Origin: an uncultured Olleya sp.
Lineage (GTDB): Bacteria > Bacteroidota > Bacteroidia > Flavobacteriales > Flavobacteriaceae
DNA length: 64,000 nucleotides
Assembly: GCA_947503885.1 (NCBI GenBank)
Contig: CANNFD010000001.1
Location: forward strand, 62,001-126,000
Reading direction: 5' to 3'
How positions within the stretch are numbered: position 1 is the stretch's first letter; each line of letters starts with the position of its first letter. A program made the position numbers and the translations under genes. This document shows positions 35,795 to 43,575 of the stretch, in pieces. The notes beneath the pieces were generated by a model. That model made no database searches. It was not told the DNA's origin and worked only from the letters and a program-made list of their open reading frames with translations.

Positions 35795-36946
35795 ATGAAA
35801 GGATTTGACAATATAGTATCTGCGCAATGGCTAAAAGATAATTTTAACCATCCTAAGCTTATTATTTTGGATGCAAGTATTAATAAAGTAACTAGTAATG
35901 CTTCAAATAACAATCAAAGTCAAATCCCAAACTCTCGTTTTTTTGATATTAAAAATAACTTTAGTAATACTACTGCTAAGTTTCCTAATACAATTCCATC
36001 AGAAATTCAATTTGAACAATCTGCACAACAATTAGGAATCAACAAAGACAGTTATATTGTGGTTTACGATGCTTTGGGGATCTATTCAAGTCCTAGAGCT
36101 TGGTGGTTATTTAAAACCTTTGGTCACGATAATGTAGCTGTTTTAGACGGTGGCTTACCAGAGTGGACCGCAAAAGGTTTTAAAACGGTGCATAAAACCG
36201 AAAAAGAAATTTTAAAAGGAAATTTTATAGCTAAATACAATCCAAGTCATGTTATATATTATGAAAATTTAGAAGCGATTAGTAATAATGAAAATTTTAA
36301 AATTATCGATGCTAGATCAAGCGATAGATTTACTTGCAAAGTAGCCGAACCTAGAGCAGGTTTGCCTTCTGGAACTATTCCAAATTCAGTTAATTTACCT
36401 CATGATACAATTTTAGAGCAACATAAGCTAAAACCTATCGAAGCTTTACAACCACTTTTCCAAGATTTAGCAAACCCAAATCAACATTTAGTATTTAGTT
36501 GTGGTTCTGGTATAACCGCTTCGGTTTTAAGTCTAGCAGCAACAATTTTAGGATACAAAAATAGTGTTTACGATGGTTCGTGGACAGAATACGCAACTTT
36601 AAAAAAAGCAATTATGAAAGAACCAAATACATGGTCTAAAGACGAGTTATTAGCTTACATACTAATATTTATAGCTCATTCTGATTTAGATGAAAGTAAA
36701 AAAGAAAAGAAATATATCTTATCAAGAGTAGACTCTAAAGTATACAAACGTGTGCATGAAAGATTTGAAGAAGATAACGACTACCAAAGTATTCAAAACA
36801 TAATTGAAGGTGTAAAAACACATGACTATTATCGTAATGATTTAGCAGATTTATTTGCTGACATAAAACTTATGGCTTTTGCAGATGGCGGTATGGACCA
36901 AATGGAAAAAGTAGCTTATAATTTATTGAAAAAGATATTAATGTAA
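35795..36946 (+). CDS. Two-domain rhodanese sulfurtransferase with C-terminal TerB-like domain
   Basis: 383 residues. The first about 270 residues are a tandem rhodanese of 3-mercaptopyruvate sulfurtransferase type: inactive domain 1 (IILDASINK, RFFDIKNNFS, YDALGIYSSPRAWWLFKTFGH) and active domain 2 with Cys236 in FSCGSGITAS. The CGSG(I/V)TA loop favours 3-mercaptopyruvate as sulfur donor. Residues 276-383 are a helical extension (LLAYILIFIAHSDLD..., LFADIKLMAFADGGMDQMEK) that looks like the TerB-like all-helical fold, usually a separate protein. The fusion is unusual. Metal binding by the acidic loops of this part is possible but unproven. Confidence 0.85.
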   Translation: MKGFDNIVSAQWLKDNFNHPKLIILDASINKVTSNASNNNQSQIPNSRFFDIKNNFSNTTAKFPNTIPSEIQFEQSAQQLGINKDSYIVVYDALGIYSSPRAWWLFKTFGHDNVAVLDGGLPEWTAKGFKTVHKTEKEILKGNFIAKYNPSHVIYYENLEAISNNENFKIIDARSSDRFTCKVAEPRAGLPSGTIPNSVNLPHDTILEQHKLKPIEALQPLFQDLANPNQHLVFSCGSGITASVLSLAATILGYKNSVYDGSWTEYATLKKAIMKEPNTWSKDELLAYILIFIAHSDLDESKKEKKYILSRVDSKVYKRVHERFEEDNDYQSIQNIIEGVKTHDYYRNDLADLFADIKLMAFADGGMDQMEKVAYNLLKKILM

Positions 36947-37251
36947 AATAAAATTGCTTTGACTATAAAAGCCTCAAAGCAACTATTATGTCCAATAGTA
37001 AATTACTATGCTAATAAAAGGGTAGACATTCCTATTATTAAAACCTAATCTATTCCCAACTAACAGAAGTAAGGCTTAGGTTAACTTAATTGCTTTGAGG
37101 CTATAACCAAATCTCATACTCAAAGCTATGCAACAAATAGCTGTTATAAAATCAATATTGAGTAAACAGTAAGTTTGAACAAGTAAACACTGCTTTTTAA
37201 TTAGTGTAGTGCTATTTAAGTAAGTTTAACTTAATAGAGAAGCAAATAATC
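36947..37251. other. 305-bp intergenic region with competing inverted repeats (possible structured RNA or 3'-end element)
   Basis: No open frame of note. TTGCTTTGA (36954-36962) can pair with TCAAAGCAA (36974-36982). The longer AGCCTCAAAGCAA (36970-36982) can instead pair over about 107 nt with TTGCTTTGAGGCT (37090-37102), a perfect 13-bp stem. Inside are AACCTAA/TTAGGTT (37043, 37076) and an ATAGTA-aa-TTACTAT-type palindrome; outside is AGCTAT/ATAGCT (37124-37142). The pattern suggests structure, and the two main stems are mutually exclusive. I could not match it to tmRNA, RNase P, SRP RNA or 6S RNA. Confidence 0.45.
36954..36982 (-). terminator. Possible terminator for the DCC-protein gene
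   Basis: TTGCTTTGA/TCAAAGCAA stem of 9 bp with an 11-nt loop. Read on the minus strand, it is followed by TTTTATTTTA. It lies about 270 bp past the stop of the gene at 37252, so the transcript would carry a long structured 3' UTR. Confidence 0.4.
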
Positions 37252-37668
37252 TTAATCTAAAAACTTTGATTGTAATTCCGGAGTAGGAATCATACAAGAC
37301 TCCTTTTTACCATACCATTTATAACGGTTTTTGGCTATATAATCATACACCCAATCTCTAACAAAACGGGGTATAACTAAAAATTGTGACAACACATTTA
37401 TAGGAAAACCTAAGTCTTTAGCGATATGCAATGCTGCAGTAGACTTAATTTTTAAGCCTTTATCTTTAGAGTAGAGTAGTATCGAGTCTACTTTAGTAGT
37501 ATCTAAATTATAAGCCTTAATAACTTGCTGACCAATTTTACTTTGCAAAGGTGTAAATAAGTACTTGTTTGCTTTGTCATGCTTAATCACAAACTGAACC
37601 GAGGTATTGCAAAGGTTGCAAACACCATCAAATAATATTAAAGATTTGTCACTTTGTATATTTAGCAT
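37252..37668 (-). CDS. Thiol-disulfide oxidoreductase-like DCC family protein
   Basis: 138 residues. The family signature is FDGVCNLCNTSVQFVIKHD, a D-x-x-C-x-x-C at residues about 15-20 resembling a thioredoxin-type redox pair. Later elements YLFTPLQSKIGQ and GLKIKSTAALHIAKDLG are conserved in DUF393/DCC proteins. Substrates are unknown. I chose ATG at 37668 (MLNIQSDKS), because the upstream frame to 37704 encodes a low-complexity hydrophobic stretch and would overlap the divergent promoter region of the Mpo1-like gene. Confidence 0.88.
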   Translation of the reverse strand: MLNIQSDKSLILFDGVCNLCNTSVQFVIKHDKANKYLFTPLQSKIGQQVIKAYNLDTTKVDSILLYSKDKGLKIKSTAALHIAKDLGFPINVLSQFLVIPRFVRDWVYDYIAKNRYKWYGKKESCMIPTPELQSKFLD

Positions 37669-37708
37669 ATCACAAAAATAAATTAATATATTTACAAAAA
37701 TCAATTAT

Positions 37709-38167
37709 ATGAAAACTTTACAACAATGGTTTGATAGTTATGCAGTCAGCCATCAAAATCCAACTAATATTACAATTCATTATATATGTGTTCCTGTAAT
37801 ATTTTTTAGTGCTGTAGGGTTGTTTATGTCAATCCCTAGTGGGTTTTTAACCACTTTTTTACCACATCCTATAATTGCTAATTGGGCTTTTGTGGTATTA
37901 TCAATAATCTTAGTTTTATTTTATTTTAGACTCTCAGTAAAAGTGGGGATTCAAATGTTGTTTTTTTCAGCGTTTTGCTTACTTCTTAATTATTATATTT
38001 CTATTTACCTTCCGTTAGTATATTTTTCTTTAGCTTTATTTATAATAGCTTGGATTGGTCAGTTTTATGGTCATAAAATTGAAGGTCAAAAACCTAGTTT
38101 TATTGACGATTTACAGTTTTTATTAGTTGGTCCTGCTTGGGTGATTTACAAACTATTTGGAAAGTAA
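37709..38167 (+). CDS. Mpo1-like (DUF962) membrane protein
   Basis: 152 residues, four membrane helices. Conserved His motifs are YAVSHQNPTNITIHYICVP-like near the N-terminus (H15, H24) and WIGQFYGHKIEGQKPS near 112-128. This is the DUF962/YGL010w pattern. The yeast member Mpo1 is an Fe(II)-dependent dioxygenase that shortens 2-hydroxy fatty acids during alpha-oxidation. A similar role on membrane hydroxy fatty acids is plausible, since Bacteroidota make 2-hydroxy and iso-fatty acids, but that is inference. Confidence 0.85.
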   Translation: MKTLQQWFDSYAVSHQNPTNITIHYICVPVIFFSAVGLFMSIPSGFLTTFLPHPIIANWAFVVLSIILVLFYFRLSVKVGIQMLFFSAFCLLLNYYISIYLPLVYFSLALFIIAWIGQFYGHKIEGQKPSFIDDLQFLLVGPAWVIYKLFGK

Positions 38168-38178
38168 AAAGCATTTAA

Positions 38179-38436
38179 ATGAATATAAAATATAATAAGA
38201 TTGAAAAATCAATCGAAATTAAAGATGCATTATATAATCATTATTTAATATTAAAATCTGTAATGATTTTAAATTTGATAAGTTCAGTTTTGCAATTGCT
38301 TGATGTTGATAAAGTTCAAATAGGGTTTAAAGAAATTTTATTAAGTATTGTGGCAATAATATCTTTAGTTGCTTTATATGTTTTCTTTTTTAAAAGAACA
38401 ACATTAAATAAAATTCCAATAGAAAACATTATATAA
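38179..38436 (+). CDS. N-terminal fragment of a broken small membrane protein
   Basis: 85 residues with two membrane helices (LILKSVMILNLISSVLQLL and EILLSIVAIISLVALYVFFF), then KRTTLNKIPIENII and a TAA. The ending IPIENI normally continues into a basic beta-hairpin region in proteins of this type that I recall from Flavobacteriaceae. That continuation is present downstream in another frame (38441-38578). This piece may still be translated, but is probably not a complete protein. It is 11 bp after the Mpo1-like gene. Confidence 0.6.
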   Translation: MNIKYNKIEKSIEIKDALYNHYLILKSVMILNLISSVLQLLDVDKVQIGFKEILLSIVAIISLVALYVFFFKRTTLNKIPIENII

Positions 38437-38440
38437 TTGA

Positions 38441-38578
38441 ATCAAAAAACGATTTTCAAAAAAGTATCACTTCTCTTTACTATTAACAAATGGTAAAAAA
38501 CGAGACTTAAAAGAATTAAATACAGAAGAAATTATTGAGTTAAAAAAAATATTTTCAGAATTAGGGATAACGCACTAA
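38441..38578 (+). pseudogene. C-terminal remnant of the gene beginning at 38179
   Basis: In the +1 frame relative to 38179 the DNA encodes RFSKKYHFSLLLTNGKKRD, then LKELNTEEIIELKKIFSELG and a stop at 38576-38578. This reads as a real PH-like hairpin and helix. The first frame continues as LNQKTIF after its stop, so at least two lesions are needed: a nonsense codon at 38434-38436 and a frameshift around 38450-38463. The remnant has no start codon of its own. Confidence 0.65.
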
Positions 38579-38663
38579 AATTTAACTAATTAAAAATCAA
38601 GTGTATTTAGAGTCATAAATTTAAAAATTTGGGGCTTTTTAAAGTGCAAAACAACTTTATAGC

Positions 38664-39476
38664 ATGTATTATAAATTATCAATTATTATTTTATCTCTTT
38701 TTTTTCTGCAATGCAAAGAAAAAGAACCTGTAATAACAGAAACTACTGAAGCTAAAAGAATAAGACAAGATTCAATAATTACAAAGTATCTCTACAATTG
38801 TGCTACAAGCTATAATTATAGAGTCCAAATGCAAGAGTGGCAAAACTGTTTAGATCAAGGTTTAAAAGTAGATAGTACAGTTGCTTATTTATGGCAACAA
38901 AAGGCAATGCCATACTTTAAAGCAAAAAAATATGAAGTTGGTATGCAATATTTGGATAAAGCGGTTAATTACAAGCCTGAACGCTGGTTAAGTTATCGTG
39001 CTTTTATAAAATGTATTTTTGCAAAAACCTATAAGGACGCAATTAAAGACTTCGAGATTTGTAAAAAAAGAGAAGGTAATACCTATGTTATGGATCATAC
39101 CTATAATTTTTATATTGCGTTATCTTATTTACAGCTCAACCAGTTTAAAAAAGCTGAAAACCTCCTTAAAATAGATATAGCAGAACAAGAGGAGGAATGG
39201 GGAGAAGCACATTTTGTAGATTTATTTTATTTCGGAATTTCAAAATTTGAACAAGGACAATGGGAGGACGCAATTGTACAGTTTGACAAAGCTTTAGCTA
39301 TATATCCTACTTTTTCGGATGCAGAATATTATAAAGCCACTTGTTTAATGCGTTTAAATAAAGATGAAGAAGCTAATGACTTATATGCTAAAGCAAGATT
39401 AGATGCGGTAAATGGTAATTCTATAAATGAAGCTAATTCTATTTACGAAACCTATCCTTACCAAGTACGTTGGTAA
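38664..39476 (+). CDS. TPR-repeat lipoprotein
   Basis: 270 residues. Lipoprotein signal MYYKLSIIILSLFFLQC with lipid-accepting Cys17, then a KEKEP tether. The rest is tetratricopeptide-like helices: AYLWQQKAMPYFKAKKYEVG, YLDKAVNYKPERWLSYRAF, YFGISKFEQGQWEDAIVQF and DKALAIYPTFSDAEYYKA. Such repeats make protein contacts; the partner is unknown. It is convergent with mutS2. Confidence 0.85.
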   Translation: MYYKLSIIILSLFFLQCKEKEPVITETTEAKRIRQDSIITKYLYNCATSYNYRVQMQEWQNCLDQGLKVDSTVAYLWQQKAMPYFKAKKYEVGMQYLDKAVNYKPERWLSYRAFIKCIFAKTYKDAIKDFEICKKREGNTYVMDHTYNFYIALSYLQLNQFKKAENLLKIDIAEQEEEWGEAHFVDLFYFGISKFEQGQWEDAIVQFDKALAIYPTFSDAEYYKATCLMRLNKDEEANDLYAKARLDAVNGNSINEANSIYETYPYQVRW

Positions 39477-39493
39477 AATACATAAACAACTAT

Positions 39494-39539
39494 TAGTTTT
39501 AGTGTTTTGTTAGGCACTAGCAAAACTTATCAAAAACTA
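39494..39539. terminator. Imperfect hairpin between convergent TPR and mutS2 genes
   Basis: TAGTTTT.GTTTTG arms pair with CAAAAC..AAAACTA in a long imperfect stem. It may end both transcripts, though the T-run is weak. Confidence 0.35.
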
Positions 39540-39553
39540 CAATTAAATAAAAT

Positions 39554-41728
39554 CTACTTTTTCTTGACAGCTTCTACTAGCTCCAAGCTATCCACATTTA
39601 CATTAGTAGTAAACATACCATAATTAACAATAGCTTTATTTTTTTCAAACTTATCAATTGTTCCAACAGCACGTCCATCATTCATCCTTACACGATCACC
39701 TACTTTTAAAATAGGTTTTGGTGGTGCAGGTTTGTTTTTTTCTATAAGCTTAGCGTCTTTTTTCTTTTTACGGATAACTTCCACCTTTTTCTCGGCTTCT
39801 TGTTTGACTTTGGTGACTTTAGCTTTTTCGGCTTTAGCCTGTTTTGCAGTAACTTTTTTACGCTTAGAGTTTTCTATTTGTACCAAACGGAACAACTCTG
39901 CCATCAGTTCTCGTTTTTTATTATCGTTAAAGTATTTTTCCGAAATATCATTAACCTTCTGTCCTAAATAAATTAAGCGTTGGTTACTATCATACAACTC
40001 TTGATAGTTTTCTAATTTTTTCTGAACCTTAGCATTTATCTCTTCTAATTTATCTGCTTCGGTTTGTTTTTTCTTTTCGTTTACCTTTAGCGATTCGCTA
40101 GTTTTTTCAAGCTTAGCACGTTGTTTTTGCAATTTGGCTATCGTTGCATCAAAACGGACTTTACTACGCTCAATCTTCTTTTTAGAACGGTTAATTAAGC
40201 TATACGGAATCCCGTTTTTCTGTGCCACCTCAAAAGTAAAACTACTACCTGCTTGTCCTAAAGCTAATTTGTACATTGGCTCCAAGGTACGCTCGTCAAA
40301 CATCATGTTTGCATTAATCATTTCGTCTTTTTCATTAGCTAACATTTTTAGATTAGCATAATGCGTCGTAATAATTCCAAATGCTTTTCTGGCATAAAAC
40401 TCTTCCAAAAAGGTTTCGGCTAAAGCACCTCCTAATTCTGGATCAGATCCAGTTCCAAACTCGTCAATTAAAAACAGGGTATTCTTGTTAATTTTTTTCA
40501 AGAAATAATTCATCTGTTTAAGACGGTAACTATAAGTACTTAAATGGTTCTCTATAGATTGATTATCTCCAATATCACTAACAATACGATCAAACAAAAA
40601 AGCTTTACTACGCTCGTGTACCGGAATTAAAAACCCAGATTGCAACATGACTTGCAATAACCCTACGGTTTTTAATGTAATGGATTTACCACCTGCATTA
40701 GGCCCAGAAATCACGATAATGCGACTGTCTTCTTTTAGTCCTATGGTTTGCGGAAACGTTTTTTCTTTTTTCTCTAAATTGTTTAAATAGAGTAGTGGGT
40801 GGTAGGCATCACGCAAGTATAACTCTCTGTCCTCGCTAATTTCTGGTAAAATAGCGTTCATGGATTTGGCGTATTTCGCTTTCGCGGAAATCACATCCAT
40901 TTCGGTTAAAAAAGTTTGATACAACTCTAATAATGGTAGATAATGACGAATATAATTGGTCACTTCTTTTAAAATACGAACCACTTCTTCGCTTTCTTCG
41001 TATTCTAAATTATTTAGCTCACGACTATGATGTAAAGTCGTTTCTGGCTCGATATATACAATGCTTCCTGTTTTACTTCCACCCATAATAGCACCTTTAA
41101 CCTTACGTCTGTACATAGCTTTTACCGCTAACACACGTTTGTTATCTACTACAGATTCTCGGATATCATCCAAATACTCTAAATTATGGTATTGGTTTAG
41201 AGCAGATGTAAAGCTAGAGTTAATCTTACCTTTTAGGATATTAATTTGTTGTCTAATGTCTTGTAATAGGGCAGATGCAGTATCTTTTACATCTCCAAAA
41301 CGGTCTACCACATTATCTATTTTTTCAATAATAGCTGTGGTAACTTCAATTTGTGTACTGTGTTGGTGTAATCCTGGGTAATACGTTTCAAACTTTTTTA
41401 AAAACTTAACAATCTCGTTAGCAGTTAAGGATATTGAAATTAGCTTTTTAAGACTGTGCGTTTCTAAATAGGTGTTTTCTATTTTTAATAACTGAAGCTC
41501 TTTAGCGATAGTATCAAAACCATGATTAGGTATGCGGTTGTCGTTATAAAAAGACGACAGATACTCGTTAGTTAATTGTAACGCATTAAGTAAAGTCTCT
41601 TTGTCTTTATAGGGTAAAATGCTTAGCGCTTTTTGGTTACCTAAAGCAGTAACACAATACTCGCTAACTTGCTCTAAAACCGTTGAAAACTCTAAATCTT
41701 GTAATGTCTTTTCGTGAATGTTTATCAT
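39554..41728 (-). CDS. mutS2: MutS2-type DNA mismatch/recombination ATPase lacking the Smr domain
   Basis: 724 residues. A lever/clamp-like N-terminal half leads to the MutS ATPase: Walker A SGPNAGGKS (341-349), the signature around DEFGTGSDPELGGALAETFL, and ITTHYANLK. A long Lys/Glu-rich coiled coil follows (about 515-650), and the protein ends in a short KOW-like beta segment (LKVGDRVRMNDGRAVGTIDK). MutS2 suppresses homologous recombination and, in Bacillus, helps resolve collided ribosomes. The C-terminal Smr nuclease domain of about 80 residues found in Firmicutes MutS2 is absent. An exact copy of the 14-mer CGCTTTCGCGGAAA overlaps codons 281-284 (Ser-Ala-Lys-Ala). Confidence 0.9.
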   Translation of the reverse strand: MINIHEKTLQDLEFSTVLEQVSEYCVTALGNQKALSILPYKDKETLLNALQLTNEYLSSFYNDNRIPNHGFDTIAKELQLLKIENTYLETHSLKKLISISLTANEIVKFLKKFETYYPGLHQHSTQIEVTTAIIEKIDNVVDRFGDVKDTASALLQDIRQQINILKGKINSSFTSALNQYHNLEYLDDIRESVVDNKRVLAVKAMYRRKVKGAIMGGSKTGSIVYIEPETTLHHSRELNNLEYEESEEVVRILKEVTNYIRHYLPLLELYQTFLTEMDVISAKAKYAKSMNAILPEISEDRELYLRDAYHPLLYLNNLEKKEKTFPQTIGLKEDSRIIVISGPNAGGKSITLKTVGLLQVMLQSGFLIPVHERSKAFLFDRIVSDIGDNQSIENHLSTYSYRLKQMNYFLKKINKNTLFLIDEFGTGSDPELGGALAETFLEEFYARKAFGIITTHYANLKMLANEKDEMINANMMFDERTLEPMYKLALGQAGSSFTFEVAQKNGIPYSLINRSKKKIERSKVRFDATIAKLQKQRAKLEKTSESLKVNEKKKQTEADKLEEINAKVQKKLENYQELYDSNQRLIYLGQKVNDISEKYFNDNKKRELMAELFRLVQIENSKRKKVTAKQAKAEKAKVTKVKQEAEKKVEVIRKKKKDAKLIEKNKPAPPKPILKVGDRVRMNDGRAVGTIDKFEKNKAIVNYGMFTTNVNVDSLELVEAVKKK

Positions 41729-41735
41729 GTTTGTT

Positions 41736-41755
41736 ATTCCTGCATTTGCAGAAAT
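41736..41755. repeat. Short palindrome in the mutS2 leader
   Basis: ATTCCTGCATTTGCAGAAAT pairs CTGCA with TGCAG. It sits directly upstream of the mutS2 ATG and resembles the short ATTCCTGC...GCAGGAAT repeats I recall from related genomes. Role unknown. Confidence 0.35.
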
Positions 41756-41792
41756 CTTGTCAATTCTTGTAAGTATTCTTTTTTTAGCAGTA

Positions 41793-41800
41793 CAAATTTA
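41793..41800 (-). promoter_or_regulatory. mutS2: Possible -7 element for mutS2
   Basis: Minus-strand TAAATTTG, exact to TAnnTTTG, about 65 bp before the ATG. No clear -33. Confidence 0.4.
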
Positions 41801-41903
41801 CGGAATTGGGTTGGATTTAGGAATTTTAGTTTTTTATGACTGTTTTTAAGAAAAGGTTTGAGTGGGTTGCTAATGTTTTTGGTTGTTGTTACGCGTGTTA
41901 TTT

Positions 41904-42371
41904 TTATAATTTTTTCTCTAAAATAACCATGTGCTTACATTGAATACCGTTTTCAAAAATTGGTTTAGTATAGTTATTAAGAAAAAAGTTTTTTTCTATT
42001 CTATCAATTTCAAACCCTTCTTTTTGATAAAGTGCAAGCTGTCCTATACTCGAGTTTCCTGTACCAATAATCAACTTTTCGAATCCTAATTCTTGACTAA
42101 TTTTTTCGGAATATTTTAATAGCGCTTTCCCAAAACCCTTTCCTTGTTCAGTGTCTTTAACTGCTATGTTTTTAATTTCGATAACTGTCGAGCTTATCTT
42201 GTTTAAAACTAATACTCCAACTGTTTTTGATTCCACACACCCTATAAAGCAAAATCCTTTATTTAAATATGAGTTAATTTGACTTCTAGATGGGTCTGCC
42301 AATTCAAGTAAGTCAAACGGAATTTCTTCTTTGTTTGCTATTGGTTTGATATGCAACTTTAGTTTAGTCAA
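41904..42371 (-). CDS. GNAT family N-acetyltransferase
   Basis: 155 residues. The acetyl-CoA site is at IAVKDTEQGKGFGKALLKYSEK (motif A, Q/R-x-x-G-x-G/A as QGKGFG), with LALYQKEGFEIDRIEKNFF as motif B. Acceptor unknown. The start is TTG at 42371; no in-frame ATG is near, and the frame gives a complete fold from there. It stands alone between mutS2 and a small gene, in an accessory-looking stretch. Confidence 0.82.
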   Translation of the reverse strand: MTKLKLHIKPIANKEEIPFDLLELADPSRSQINSYLNKGFCFIGCVESKTVGVLVLNKISSTVIEIKNIAVKDTEQGKGFGKALLKYSEKISQELGFEKLIIGTGNSSIGQLALYQKEGFEIDRIEKNFFLNNYTKPIFENGIQCKHMVILEKKL

Positions 42372-42484
42372 TTGTTTTTTTTTAATTGTATTTATTGTTT
42401 GTCCTGTTTTATAATATAAAACAAAGGTTTGTAATTAAACACGTTTAAACTTAAGGTGTTTTAATAAATGAGTGGAGTGTTATT

Positions 42485-42718
42485 TTATTGTTTTTGTAAC
42501 CACAGTCTAATTTCTTTACGTAAAGAAACTTCAGGTTTTGGTAACGGAATGGTTTGTCCAAATTGTTTACTTCTATTAAATTTTGAAAACGTAGCTTTAT
42601 GTTTTTTCCAAACTTTAGGATACAATTCTAAGAACTTATTAAAAAAACTTTGTTCATTAATTTTCCCTTCTATTTTAGAAAGTACTTCTTTAAATTTTTG
42701 TTCTTGTTCTATAATCAT
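42485..42718 (-). CDS. Conserved small hypothetical protein, 77 residues
   Basis: Soluble, strongly basic, helical: IIEQEQKFKEVLSKIEG, FFNKFLELYPKVWKKHKATF and EVSLRKEIRLWLQKQ. No domain recognised. It resembles short DUF-type proteins of Bacteroidota. The charge pattern would suit nucleic-acid or ribosome contact, which is only a guess. Confidence 0.6.
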   Translation of the reverse strand: MIIEQEQKFKEVLSKIEGKINEQSFFNKFLELYPKVWKKHKATFSKFNRSKQFGQTIPLPKPEVSLRKEIRLWLQKQ

Positions 42719-42864
42719 TTTGTTATTTTATTGTAATAAATAAGACTATTCTTAGTCTCTGTTTTTATGCTTTTTGCTGTGTTATTGGTTTAGGGTTTAA
42801 GTCACAAGGCTTCGGTTGGTGTGGTATGTTTGTGGCTTTATTTCCGCGAAAGCGTTATACTATT

Positions 42865-43575
42865 TTAACTTATTACATATTTAAATAGTAGTCCAACTAT
42901 TATTGCTATACCAAAGCTTAGTAGTGTCCCTATTAAAACATACTCGGTTAATTTACGGTTTTTAGATTTTGATAAATCGCCAAATCTAAACACTGATTTT
43001 GCTGTTATTAGTAATCCAATTGCACTCCATTGATCCAGTATTATAAACCCAAAGACAAATAAACGCTCTAGGATACCAATATATTTTCCTGCTTTTTCTA
43101 ACGAGTGGTCTTCGTTGTCTTCCTGGATTACCCATTGACTCATAATTAATCGCATAATTATTGCAGTTATTGAGGTTATTGCTATTAGTGATAGGGCTAA
43201 AGCTAGTACGATTTTTGATAATAGTATTGAAAAATCAATGGTGTACGAGCTGTAAAGCATTACTACTACTGCTATTACAGTAAGGTGTGCGATTTGGTCT
43301 AATATAAATAACCATCTTGGGTTTACTTTTTGGGTTAGATTAAGTTTTATTAAATCTATTATGTAATGTGACACTACAATTACGCTTATGCCTAGCCAAT
43401 ATTTGGTGTTAAATTGTAGTAATACTAATACAGCTATTGCGTGGATTAGCACATGAAAATATAGGTATTTGGATTTGTGTTTTTTAAGTTGTTTGTCTTT
43501 TACCCATTGGTCTGGTTGTAAGACAAAGTCTCCGATAGCATGCGCTAACACTAACTTAAGGACTAATAACATCAT
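42865..43575 (-). CDS. DUF3307 membrane protein (YdjM-like; partner of SatD)
   Basis: 236 residues with about seven membrane segments. Four His/Asp pairs with i/i+4 spacing are visible: H12/D16 (HAIGD), H41/H45, H70/D74 (HYIID), and D93/H97. All lie in or next to helices, the pattern of a membrane metal site, as in YdjM/DUF457-type putative metal hydrolases. The metal site is inferred from sequence alone. The ATG overlaps the SatD stop by 4 bp (ATGA), so the two are translationally coupled. An exact 14-mer repeat copy lies just after the stop (42841-42854). Confidence 0.85.
   Translation of the reverse strand: MMLLVLKLVLAHAIGDFVLQPDQWVKDKQLKKHKSKYLYFHVLIHAIAVLVLLQFNTKYWLGISVIVVSHYIIDLIKLNLTQKVNPRWLFILDQIAHLTVIAVVVMLYSSYTIDFSILLSKIVLALALSLIAITSITAIIMRLIMSQWVIQEDNEDHSLEKAGKYIGILERLFVFGFIILDQWSAIGLLITAKSVFRFGDLSKSKNRKLTEYVLIGTLLSFGIAIIVGLLFKYVIS

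Noticed and set aside
36947-37251. tmRNA, RNase P RNA, SRP RNA or 6S RNA
   Set aside because: None of their conserved sequence blocks or a tag-peptide frame is seen.
42468-42743. 91-residue plus-strand frame overlapping the small gene at 42485
   Set aside because: The minus frame has an ATG and resembles real basic helical proteins; the plus frame is Leu/Phe/Cys-rich shadow text.
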